In this document: piece by piece, positions 53,449 through 64,000 of the stretch
How the letters are laid out: the number at the start of each line of letters is the position of its first letter
Position numbering within the stretch: the first letter of the stretch is position 1
Source: Fistularia commersonii
Lineage: Eukaryota; Chordata; Actinopteri; Syngnathiformes; Fistulariidae
Length of the DNA stretch: 64,000 bases
Reading direction: 5' to 3'
Assembly: GCA_037954325.1 (NCBI GenBank)
Contig: JBBMNZ010000052.1
Location: 620,001-684,000, forward strand
Made by a program: the position numbers and the translations under genes
The notes under the pieces: model-generated
The model's database searches: none
The model's input: the letters and a program-made list of their open reading frames with translations, nothing else
What the model was told of the DNA's origin: nothing

Positions 53449-54673
53449 GAATGGCTATATCTTTTGAACTTGTAGCTGGATTACACTGAATTTGACATAT
53501 ATTGTGCAGAATCATTTCCTAAAAAAATATTTCAAAAGCAGAAACCAGCATGATAAAATTCATTAGTTTTCCACTCCTAATCAAAAACGCTTCAACTAAG
53601 TGATATAAGCCCTTTTTGAACGAAAGGCTATATCTTTTAAACTTGGGCTAGATTACACTGAATTTGAAATATATTGTGCAGAATCATGTCCTACACAACA
53701 TATATCAACAGCAACAACCAGCATATTGATATTCATTAGTTATTTCCGCTCCAACTCAAAAACGCTTCAACTCGGTGAGTTATGCAGTTTTTGAACAAAT
53801 GGCTATATCTTTTGAACTTGTGACTGGATTGCACTGAATTTGACATATATTGTGCAGAATCAAGTTCTAAACAACATATTTCAACAGCAGAAACCAGCTT
53901 GATGAAATTCATTAGTTATTTCCACTCCTAATCAGAAACGTCTCAACTCGGTGAGATAAGCACTTTTTAACGAAAGGCTATATCTTTGGAACCTGTGATG
54001 GGATTACACTTAAGTTGACATATATTGTGCAAAATCATGTCCTAAACAACATAAATCAACAGCAGAAACCAGCTTGATGAAATCCATTAGTTATTTCCAC
54101 TCCTAATTAAAAATGCTTCAACTCGGTTAGATAAGTCCTTTTTGAACGAATGGCTATATCTTTTGAACATGTTATGGGATCACACTGAATATGACATATA
54201 TGTGCAGAATCATATCCTAAACAACATATTTCAACAGCAGAAACCAGGTTGATGAAATTCAAAAGTTATTTCCACTTCTCATCAAAAACGCTTCAACTCC
54301 GTGAGATAAGCACTTTTTGAACGAAAGGCTATATCTTTTGATCTTGACGCTGGATTACACTGAATTTGACCTATTTTGTGTAGAATCAAGTCCTGAACAA
54401 TATATTTCAACAGCAGAAACCAGCTTGATGAAATTCATTAGTTTTTTCCACTCCTAATAAAAAAAGGTTCAACTCGTTGAGATAAGCACTTTTTAACGAA
54501 AGGCTATATCTTTTGAACCTGTGATGGGATTACACTTAAGTTGACATATATTGTGCAAAATCATGTCCTAAACAACATAAATCAACAGCAGAAACCAGCT
54601 TGATGAAATCCATTAGTTATTTCCACTCCGAATCAAAAATGCTTCAACTCTGTGAGATAATAACTTTTTGAAC
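53449..54673 (+). repeat. Module X7, single copy downstream of Y copy 3
   Basis: The marker AGAATCATTTCCTAAAAAAA at 53,508 is followed by the same seven monomers and the same length (1,225 bp) as at 36,065 and 39,752-43,426. It differs slightly from the amplified copies (CAGGTTG near 54,247, CACTTCTCATC near 54,273, TATATTTC near 54,401). That pattern agrees more with the single copy at 36,065 than with the triplicate at the CAATATATTTC site. Confidence 0.9.
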
Positions 54674-55588
54674 GAATGGTTATATCTTTTGAACCTATGA
54701 AGGGATTACACGGAATTTGACAAATATTGTGCAGAATCATGTCCTAAACAACATATTTCAACAGCAGAAACCAGCTTGATGAAATTCAAATGTTATTTCC
54801 ACTACTAATCAAAAACGCTTCAACTCGGTGAGATAAGTACTTTTTGAACGAATGGCTATATCTTTTGAACTTGTGAAGGGATTACACTGAATTTGACATA
54901 TATTGTGCAGAATCATGTCCTAAACAACAAATCTCAACAGTAGAAAACAACTTGATGAAATCCATTAGTTATTTCCACTCCTAATCTAAAATACTTCAAC
55001 TCGGTGAGAAAAAAGCACTTTTTGAATGAATGGCCATATATTTTGATCCTGTAGCTGGGTTACACTGAATTTGACATATATATTCCAGAATCATGTGCTA
55101 AAGAACATATTTCAACAGTAGAAACAGGTTTGGTGAAATTAATTAGTTATTTCCATTCCGAATCAAAAACACTTCAACTCGGTGAGATAAGTACTTTTTG
55201 AACGAATGGCTATATCTTTTAAACTTGTAGCTGGATTACACTGAATTTGACATATATAGTGCAGAATCATGTCCTGAAAAAATATTTCAACAGCAGAAAC
55301 CATCATGATAAAATTCATTAGTTTTCCACTCCTAATCAAAAACGCTTCAACTCCGTGAGAAAAGAACTTTTTGAACGAATGGCTATGTCTTTTGGACTTT
55401 GGAGGGGTTTTCACTGAATTTGACATATATTGTGCAGAATCATGTCCTAAACAACATATTTCAACAGCAGAAACCAGCTTGATGGAATTCATTAGTTATT
55501 TCCTCTCCTAATCAGAAATGCTTCAACTCGGTGAGATAAGCACTTTTTGCACGAATGGCTATATCTTTTGTTCTTGTCGCTGGATTAT
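54674..55588 (+). repeat. Module Z, copy downstream of X7 at 53.4 kb
   Basis: Begins GGTTATATC, GACAAATATTGTGC and continues with the AACAAATCTCAACAGTAG, GGCCATATA, TATATTCCAG and CTTTGGAGGGG monomers seen at 43,800-44,420 and 26,300-26,830. A patch with GAAACAGGTTTGGTG near 55,120 is borrowed from a different monomer type, the one seen near 48,615. Confidence 0.85.
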
Positions 55589-58500
55589 ACTGAATTTGAC
55601 ATATATTGTGCAGAATCATGTGCTAAAGAACATATTTCAACAGTAGAAACCAGCTTGATGAAATTCATTAGTTATTTCCACTCCGAATCAAATGCGCTTC
55701 AACTCGGTGAGATAAGCACTTTTTGAACAAATGGCTATATCTTTTAAACTTGTAGCTGGATTACACTGACTTTGATATATATTGTGCAGGATCATGTCCT
55801 AAAAAAATATTTCAACAGCAGAAACCAGTATGATAAAATTCATGAGTTTTCCAGTCCGAATCAAAAACGCTGCAACTCAGTGATATAAGCCATTTTTGAA
55901 CGAAAGGCTATATCTTTTGAACTTGTAGCTGGATTGCACTGAATTGTACATATATTGTGCAGAATCATGTTCCAAACAACATATATCAACAGCAACAACC
56001 AGCATATTGATATTAATTAGTTATTTCCGCTCCAACTCAAAAACGCTTCAATTCGGTGATTTATGCAGTTTTTGAACAAATGGCTATATCTTTTGAATTT
56101 GTAGCTGGATTGCACTGAATTTGACATATATTTTGCAGAATCAGGTCCTGAACAACATATTTCAACAGCAGAAACCAGCTTGATGAAATTCATTAGTTAT
56201 TTCCACTCCGAATCAAAAACGCTTCAACTCGGTGATATAAGTCCTTTTTGAACGAATGGTTATATCATTTGAACCTAAGAAGGGATTACACTGAATTTGA
56301 CATATATTGTGCAGAATCATGTCCTAAACAACATATTTCAACAGCAGAAACCAGCTTGATGAAATTCAAATGTTATTTCCACTCCTAATCAAAAATGCTT
56401 CAACTCGGTGAGATAAGTACTTTTTGAACGAATGGCTATATCTTTTGAACTTGTGAAGGGATTACACTGAATTTGACATATATTGTGCAGAATCATGTCC
56501 TAAACAACATATGTCAACAGCAGAAACCAGCTTAATGAAATTCAAATGTTATTTCCACTCCTAATCAAAAATGCTTCAACTCGGTGAGATAAGTAGTTTT
56601 TGAACGAATGGCTATATCTTTTGAACTTGTGAAGGGATTACACTGAATTTGACATATATTGTGCAGAATCATGTCCTAAACAACAAATCTCAACAGTAGA
56701 AAAACTTGATGAAATCCATTAGTTATTTCCACTCCTAATCTAAAACGCTTCAACTCGGTGAGAAAAGCACTTTTTGAATGAATGGCTATATATTTTGATC
56801 CTGTAGCTGGGTTACACTGAATTTGACATATATTGTGCAGAATCATGTGCTAAAGAACATATTTCAACAGTAGAAACCAGCTTGATGAAATTCATTAGTT
56901 ATTTCCACTCCGAATCAAATGCGCTTCAACTCGGTGAGATAAGCACTTTTTGAACGAATGGCTATATCTTTTAAACTTGTAGCTGGATTACACTGACTTT
57001 GATATATATTGTGCAGGATCATGTCCTAAAAAAATATTTCAACAGCAGAAACCAGTATGATAAAATTCATGAGTTTTCCACTCCGAATCAAAAACGCTGC
57101 AACTCAGTGATATAAGCCATTTTTGAACGAAAGGCTATATCTTTTGAACTTGTAGCTGGATTGCACTGAATTGTACATATATTGTGCAGAATCATGTTCC
57201 AAACAACATATTTCAACAGCAGAAACCAGCTTGATGAAATCCATGAGTTATTTCCACTCCTAATCAAAAACGCTTCAACTCCCTGAGATAAGCACTTTTT
57301 GAACAAAAGGCTATAACTTTTGATCTTGACGCTGGATTAGACTGAATATGAAATATTTTGTGTAGAATCATGTCCTAAAGAACAAGTTTCAACGGCAAAA
57401 ACCAGCTTGATGCAATCCATTAGTTATTCCCACTCCAAATCAAAAACGCTTCAACTCGGTGAGAAAAGTCCTTTTTGAACGAATGGCTATATATTTTGAT
57501 CCTGTATCTGGGTTTCACTTAATTTGACATATATATTTCAGAATCATGTCCTAAAGAACGTATTTCAACAGTAGAAACAAGCATGATGAAATTCATTAGT
57601 TATTTCCACTCCAACTCAAAAACGATTTAACTCGGTAAGATAATCAGTTTTTGACCTTGTGGCAATATCTTTTGAACTTGTTGCTGGATTACACTGAATT
57701 TGACATATATTGTGCAGAATCATGTCCTAAAAAACATATATAGACAGAAAAAAACAACTTGGTTAAATTCATTAGTTATTTCCACTCTTAATCAAAAACG
57801 CTTCAACTCGGTGAGATAAATACTTTTTGAACAAATGGCTATATCTTTTGAACTTGTAGCTGGATTCGCTGAATTTGACATATATTGTACAGAATCATGT
57901 CCTAAACAACATATTTCAACAGCAGAAACCAGCTTGATGAAATTCATTAGTTATTTCCACTCCCAATCAGAAACGCTTCAACATGGTCAGATAAGCACTT
58001 TTTGAACGAATGGCTATATCTTTTGGTCTTTTGATGGGATTTTTCTGAATACGTCATATGTTGTGCAGAATCATATCCTGAAAAACATATTTCAACAGCA
58101 GAAACCAGCTTGATGAAATTCATTAGTTATTTCCACTCCTAATCAAAAACGCTTCAACTCGGTGAGATAAGTCCTTTTTGAACGAATGGCTATATCCTTT
58201 GAACCTGTAATGGGATCACACTGGCTTTGACATATATTGTGCAGAATCATATCCTAAACAACATATTTCAACAGCAGAAACCAGCTTGATGAAATTCATT
58301 AGTTATTTCCACTCCTAATCAAAATTGCTTCAACTCGGTGAGATAAGCACTTTTTGCACGAATGGCTATATCTTTTGATCTTGTCGCTGGATTACACTGA
58401 ATTTGACATATATTGTGCAGAATCATGTCCTATACAACATATATCAACAACAAAAACCAGCATATTTAAATTCATTAGTTATTTGCACTCCATCTCAAAA

Positions 58501-59789
58501 ACGCTTCAACTCGGTGAGATATTAGTTTTAGAACGAATGGCTATATCTTTTGTTCTTGTCGCTGGATTACACTGAATTTGACATATATTGTACAGAATCA
58601 TGTCCTTTAAAACACCTATCAACAGCAGGCTTGTTGAAATTCAATAGTAATTTCCTTTCTTCATCAAAAACGCTTCAACTTGGTAAAATAAGTACTTTTT
58701 GAACGAATGGCTATATATTTTGAACCTGTGATGGGATTACAATGAATTTGACATATATTTTGCAGAATCATGTCCTAAACAACAAATCTCAACAGTAGAA
58801 AAACTTGATGAAATCCATTAGTTATTTCCACTCCTAATCTAAAACGCTTCAACTCGGTGAGAAAAGCACTTTTTGAATGAATGGCTATATATTTTGATCC
58901 TGTAGCTGGGTTACACTGAATTTGACATATATTGTGCAGAATCATGTGCTAAAGAACATATTTCAACAGTAGAAACCAGCTTGATGAAATTCATTAGTTA
59001 TTTCCTCTCCGAATCAAATGCGCTTCAACTCGGTGAGATATGCACTTTTTGAACGAATGGCTATATCTTTTAAAGTTGTAGCTGGATTACACTGACTTTG
59101 ATATATATTGTGCAGGATCATGTCCTAAAAAAATATTTCAACAGCAGAAACCAGTATGATAAAATTCATGAGTTTTCCACTCCGAATCAAAAACGCTGCA
59201 ACTCAGTGATATAAGCCATTTTTGAACGAAAGGCTATATCTTTTGAACTTGTAGCTGGATTGCACTGAATTGTACATATATTGTGCTGAGTCATTTCCTA
59301 AACAACATATTTCAACAGCAGAAACCAGCTTGATGAAATTAATTAGTTATTGAATCTCCTATTCAAAATCGCTTCAACTTGGTGAGATAAGCACTTTTTG
59401 AATGAATGGCTATATCTTTTGAACTTGTAGCTGGATTACACTGAATTTGACATATATTGTGCAGAATCATGTTCCAAACAACACATATCAACAGCAGAAA
59501 CCAGCTTGATGAAATCCATGAGTTATTTCCACTCCTAATCAGAAACGCTTCAACTCGATGAGTAAAGTCCTTTTTGAACGAATGGCCTTATCTTTTGAAC
59601 CTGTAATGGGATCACACTGAATTTGTCATATATTGTGCAGAATCATATCCTAAACAACATATTTCAACAGTAGAAAAACTTGATGAAATCCATTAGTTAT
59701 TTCCACTCCTAATCTAAAACGCTTCAACTCGGTGAGAAAAGCACTTTTTGAAAGAATGGCTATATATTTTGATCCTGTAGCTGGGTTAC
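55589..59789 (+). repeat. 4,201-bp higher-order repeat, copy 1 (24 monomers)
   Basis: All markers from 55,589 recur 4,201 bases later (57,088 and 61,289; 58,354 and 62,555). Inside the unit a sub-module with GTGCTAAAGAACATATTTC, AATGCGCTTC, CAGGATCATG, AACGCTGCAAC and GAATTGTACATATATTG occurs three times, at 55,620, 56,847 and 58,947, spaced 7, 12 and then 5 monomers before the next unit. Short monomers (GTAGAAAAACTTG, three bases short; GCTGGATTCGCTG) explain why 24 monomers total 4,201 bp. Confidence 0.93.
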
Positions 59790-62700
59790 ACTGAATTTGA
59801 CATATATTGTGCAGAATCATGTGCTAAAGAACATATTTCAACAGTAGAAACCAGCTTGATGAAATTCATTAGTTATTTCCACTCCGAATCAAATGCGCTT
59901 CAACTCGGTGAGATAAGCACTTTTTGAACGAATGGCTATATCTTTTAAACTTGTAGCTGGATTACACTGACTTTGATATATATTGTGCAGGATCATGTCC
60001 TAAAAAAATATTTCAACAGCAGAAACCAGTATGATAAAATTCATGAGTTTTCCACTCCGAATCAAAAACGCTGAAACTCAGTGATATAAGCCATTTTTGA
60101 ACGAAAGGCTATATCTTTTGAACTTGTAGCTGGATTGCACTGAATTGTACATATATTGTGCAGAATCATGTTCCAAACAACATATATCAACAGCAACAAC
60201 CAGCATATTGATATTAATTAGTTATTTCCGCTCCAACTCAAAAACGCTTCAATTCGGTGATTTATGCAGTTTTTGAACAAATGGCTATATCTTTTGAATT
60301 TGTAGCTGGATTGCACTGAATTTGACATATATTTTGCAGAATCAGGTCCTGAACAACATATTTCAACAGCAGAAACCAGCTTGATGAAATTCATTAGTTA
60401 TTTCCACTCCGAATCAAAAACGCTTCAACTCGGTGATATAAGTCCTTTTTGAACGAATGGTTATATCATTTGAACCTAAGAAGGGATTACACTGAATTTG
60501 ACATATATTGTGCAGAATCATGTCCTAAACAACATATTTCAACAGCAGAAACCAGCTTGATGAAATTCAAATGTTATTTCCACTCCTAATCAAAAATGCT
60601 TCAACTCGGTGAGATAAGTACTTTTTGAACGAATGGCTATATCTTTTGAACTTGTGAAGGGATTACACTGAATTTGACATATATTGTGCAGAATCATGTC
60701 CTAAACAACATATGTCAACAGCAGAAACCAGCTTAATGAAATTCAAATGTTATTTCCACTCCTACTCAAAAATGCTTCAACTCGGTGAGATAAGTAGTTT
60801 TTGAACGAATGGCTATATCTTTTGAACTTGTGAAGGGATTACACTGAATTTGACATATATTGTGCAGAATCATGTCCTAAACAACAAATCTCAACAGTAG
60901 AAAAACTTGATGAAATCCATTAGTTATTTCCACTCCTAATCTAAAACGCTTCAACTCGGTGAGAAAAGCACTTTTTGAATGAATGGCTATATATTTTGAT
61001 CATGTAGCTGGGTTACACTGAATTTGACATATATTGTGCAGAATCATGTGCTAAAGAACATATTTCAACAGTAGAAACCAGCTTGATGAAATTCATTAGT
61101 TATTTCCACTCCGAATCAAATGCGCTTCAACTCGGTGAGATAAGCACTTTTTGAACGAATGGCTATATCTTTTAAACTTGTAGCTGGATTACACTGACTT
61201 TGATATATATTGTGCAGGATCATGTCCTAAAAAAATATTTCAACAGCAGAAACCAGTATGATAAAATTCATGAGTTTTCCACTCCGAATCAAAAACGCTG
61301 CAACTCAGTGATATAAGCCATTTTTGAACGAAAGGCTATATCTTTTGAACTTGTAGCTGGATTGCACTGAATTGTACATATATTGTGCAGAATCATGTTC
61401 CAAACAACATATTTCAACAGCAGAAACCAGCTTGATGAAATCCATGAGTTATTTCCACTCCTAATCAAAAACGCTTCAACTCCCTGAGATAAGCACTTTT
61501 TGAACAAAAGGCTATAACTTTTGATCTTGACGCTGGATTAGACTGAATATGAAATATTTTGTGTAGAATCATGTCCTAAAGAACAAGTTTCAACGGCAAA
61601 AACCAGCTTGATGGAATCCATTAGTTATTCCCACTCCAAATCAAAAACGCTTCAACTCGGTGAGAAAAGTCCTTTTTGAACGAATGGCTATATATTTTGA
61701 TCCTGTATCTGGGTTTCACTTAATTTGACATATATATTTCAGAATCATGTCCTAAAGAACGTATTTCAACAGTAGAAACAAGCATGATGAAATTCATTAG
61801 TTATTTCCACTCCAACTCAAAAACGATTTAACTCGGTAAGATAATCAGTTTTTGACCTTGTGGCAATATCTTTTGAACTTGTTGCTGGATTACACTGAAT
61901 TTGACATATATTGTGCAGAATCATGTCCTAAAAAACATATATAGACAGAAAAAAACAACTTGGTTAAATTCATTAGTTATTTCCACTCTTAATCAAAAAC
62001 GCTTCAACTCGGTGAGATAAATACTTTTTGAACAAATGGCTATATCTTTTGAACTTGTAGCTGGATTCGCTGAATTTGACATATATTGTACAGAATCATG
62101 TCCTAAACAACATATTTCAACAGCAGAAACCAGCTTGATGAAATTCATTAGTTATTTCCACTCCCAATCAGAAACGCTTCAACATGGTCAGATAAGCACT
62201 TTTTGAACGAATGGCTATATCTTTTGGTCTTTTGATGGGATTTTTCTGAATACGTCATATGTTGTGCAGAATCATATCCTGAAAAACATATTTCAACAGC
62301 AGAAACCAGCTTGATGAAATTCATTAGTTATTTCCACTCCTAATCAAAAACGCTTCAACTCGGTGAGATAAGTCCTTTTTGAACGAATGGCTATATCCTT
62401 TGAACCTGTAATGGGATCACACTGGCTTTGACATATATTGTGCAGAATCATATCCTAAACAACATATTTCAACAGCAGAAACCAGCTTGATGAAATTCAT
62501 TAGTTATTTCCACACCTAATCAAAATTGCTTCAACTCGGTGAGATAAGCACTTTTTGCACGAATGGCTATATCTTTTGATCTTGTCGCTGGATTACACTG
62601 AATTTGACATATATTGTGCAGAATCATGTCCTATACAACATATATCAACAACAAAAACCAGCATATTTAAATTCATTAGTTATGTGCACTCCATCTCAAA

Positions 62701-64000
62701 AACGCTTCAACTCGGTGAGATATTAGTTTTAGAACGAATGGCTATATCTTTTGTTCTTGTCGCTGGATTACACTGAATTTGACATATATTGTACAGAATC
62801 ATGTCCTTTAAAACACCTATCAACAGCAGGCTTGTTGAAATTCAATAGTAATTTCCTTTCTTCATCAAAAACGCTTCAACTTGGTAAAATAAGTACTTTT
62901 TGAACGAATGGCTATATATTTTGAACCTGTGATGGGATTACAATGAATTTGACATATATTTTGCAGAATCATGTCCTAAACAACAAATCTCAACAGTAGA
63001 AAAACTTGATGAAATCCATTAGTTATTTCCACTCCTAATCTAAAACGCTTCAACTCGGTGAGAAAAGCACTTTTTGAATGAATGGCTATATATTTTGATC
63101 CTGTAGCTGGGTTACACTGAATTTGACATATATTGTGCAGAATCATGTGCTAAAGAACATATTTCAACAGTAGAAACCAGCTTGATGAAATTCATTAGTT
63201 ATTTCCTCTCCGAATCAAATGCGCTTCAACTCGGTGAGATATGCACTTTTTGAACGAATGGCTATATCTTTTAAAGTTGTAGCTGGATTACACTGACTTT
63301 GATATATATTGTGCAGGATCATGTCCTAAAAAAATATTTCAACAGCAGAAACCAGTATGATAAAATTCATGAGTTTTCCACTCCGAATCAAAAACGCTGC
63401 AACTCAGTGATATAAGCCATTTTTGAACGAAAGGCTATATCTTTTGAACTTGTAGCTGGATTGCACTGAATTGTACATATATTGTGCTGAGTCATTTCCT
63501 AAACAACATATTTCAACAGCAGAAACCAGCTTGATGAAATTAATTAGTTATTGAATCTCCTATTCAAAATCGCTTCAACTTGGTGAGATAAGCACTTTTT
63601 GAATGAATGGCTATATCTTTTGAACTTGTAGCTGGATTACACTGAATTTGACATATATTGTGCAGAATCATGTTCCAAACAACATATATCAACAGCAGAA
63701 ACCAGCTTGATGAAATCCATGAGTTATTTCCACTCCTAATCAGAAACGCTTCAACTCGATGAGTAAAGTCCTTTTTGAACGAATGGCCTTATCTTTTGAA
63801 CCTGTAATGGGATAACACTGAATTTGTCATATATTGTGCAGAACCATATCCTAAACAACATATTTCAACAGTAGAAAAACTTGATCAAATCCATTAGTTA
63901 TTTCCACTCCTAATCTAAAACGCTTCAACTCGGTGAGAAAAGCACTTTTTGAATGAATGGCTATATATTTTGATCCTGTAGCTGGGTTACACTGAATTTG
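59790..64000 (+). repeat. 4,201-bp higher-order repeat, copy 2, reaching window edge
   Basis: This is the second tandem copy, complete at about 63,990; the last bases already match the start of a further copy. About a dozen substitutions against copy 1 were noticed (for example near 59,740, 60,073, 60,757, 61,003, 61,614, 62,511, 62,684, 63,685, 63,813, 63,843 and 63,885), so identity is roughly 99.7% by eye. The array therefore continues beyond the window. Confidence 0.93.

Larger units (their letters stand above)
1..64000 (+). repeat. Tandem satellite array, ~176-bp monomer, fills the window
   Basis: The motif GAATGGCTATATC recurs every 175-177 bases from the first line to the last, always on the + strand, giving about 364 monomers. 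In a monomer phased to start at GATAAG, the order of landmarks is TTTTGAACGAATGGCTATAT, a variable part near 40-60, GAATTTGACATATATTGTGC, CATATTTCAACAGCAGAAAC, GCTTGATGAAATTCATTAG, TTATTTCCACTCC and CGCTTCAACTCGG. Positions 40-60 (variants such as CTTGTGAAGGG, CCTGTGATGTG, CTTGTCGCTGG, CCTGTAATGGG) and the 3' CTCCTAATC/CTCCGAATC part vary most; the stretch around 100-135 is the most constant. The consensus is about 35% G+C. No inverted monomer or non-satellite insert was seen. A centromeric or pericentromeric role is inference from the layout only; the family is not one I recognise. Confidence 0.98.

Noticed and set aside
57088..58575. Open frames of 72-73 codons at 57,088-57,306 (minus) and 58,354-58,575 (plus), conserved 4,201 bases later.
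   Set aside because: Conservation is explained fully by the 4,201-bp higher-order repeat; they are monomer frames of the usual kind.
1..64000. CRISPR array or other prokaryotic direct-repeat system.
   Set aside because: The repeat unit is 176 bp with no unique spacers; the whole unit is repetitive, and no cas-like or other prokaryotic gene is present.
1..64000. Transposable element or retrotransposon inserted in the array.
   Set aside because: No terminal repeats, target-site duplications, polyprotein-like frames or breaks in monomer periodicity were seen; the period holds throughout apart from small indels.
1..64000. Canonical CENP-B box in the monomer.
   Set aside because: The closest stretches (CTTCAACTCGGTGAG and CAACCCGATAAG) do not fit the required TTCG/A/CGGG spacing on either strand.
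1..64000. Assignment to a known plant satellite family such as the Arabidopsis 178-bp, Brassica 176-bp, maize CentC or rice CentO repeats.
   Set aside because: Length is similar to some of these, but the monomer sequence does not resemble what I remember of them. Without a database search no family name can be supported.

Overview
The whole 64-kb window is one uninterrupted tandem satellite array. It is made of about 364 head-to-tail copies of a monomer of about 176 bp, all in the same orientation. The consensus monomer I assembled by eye is about 35% G+C. I found no protein-coding gene, RNA gene, transposon, CRISPR array or other non-satellite insert. Short open frames occur, but they are chance frames inside satellite monomers: 176 is not a multiple of 3, so the frame shifts at every monomer.

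This layout means a eukaryotic nuclear genome, most simply a centromeric or pericentromeric block. The monomer length fits many plant centromeric satellites and also nucleosome-scale satellites in animals. I do not recognise the monomer as a named family, so the taxon stays open; a land plant is my weakly held guess. No canonical CENP-B box is visible in the consensus.

The array is organised on several scales at once. From left to right: (1) about 113-18,098, two tandem copies of an 8,974-bp higher-order repeat (HOR) of 51 monomers, with constant offset and only a handful of substitutions seen; (2) 18,084-20,556, two copies of a 1,229-bp 7-monomer unit, then 20,409-21,843 with a 1,056-bp-offset duplication, then 21,791-22,822, a displaced piece of the 8,974-bp unit; (3) about 23,320-25,280, module Y; (4) 25,938-32,237, two copies of a 3,159-bp 18-monomer unit that holds an older 1,576-bp-offset duplication; (5) 33,058-36,112, a partial third copy of the 8,974-bp unit with an internal replaced patch; (6) 36,065-43,426, a 7-monomer 1,225-bp unit (X7) present once, then after module Y three times in tandem; (7) 43,427-45,778, modules shared with regions 4 and 9; (8) about 45,779-50,890, the most divergent stretch, with only local duplications (176 bp and 530 bp); (9) 50,890-55,588, a second Y-X7 superblock; (10) 55,589-64,000, two copies of a 4,201-bp 24-monomer HOR running to the window edge.

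The picture is of a satellite that grows by repeated local tandem duplication of multi-monomer blocks (2, 3, 7, 9, 18, 24 and 51 monomers) together with reuse of the same modules tens of kb apart. Young, nearly identical blocks flank one older-looking, less homogenised stretch. All identity statements are by-eye comparisons, not alignments.
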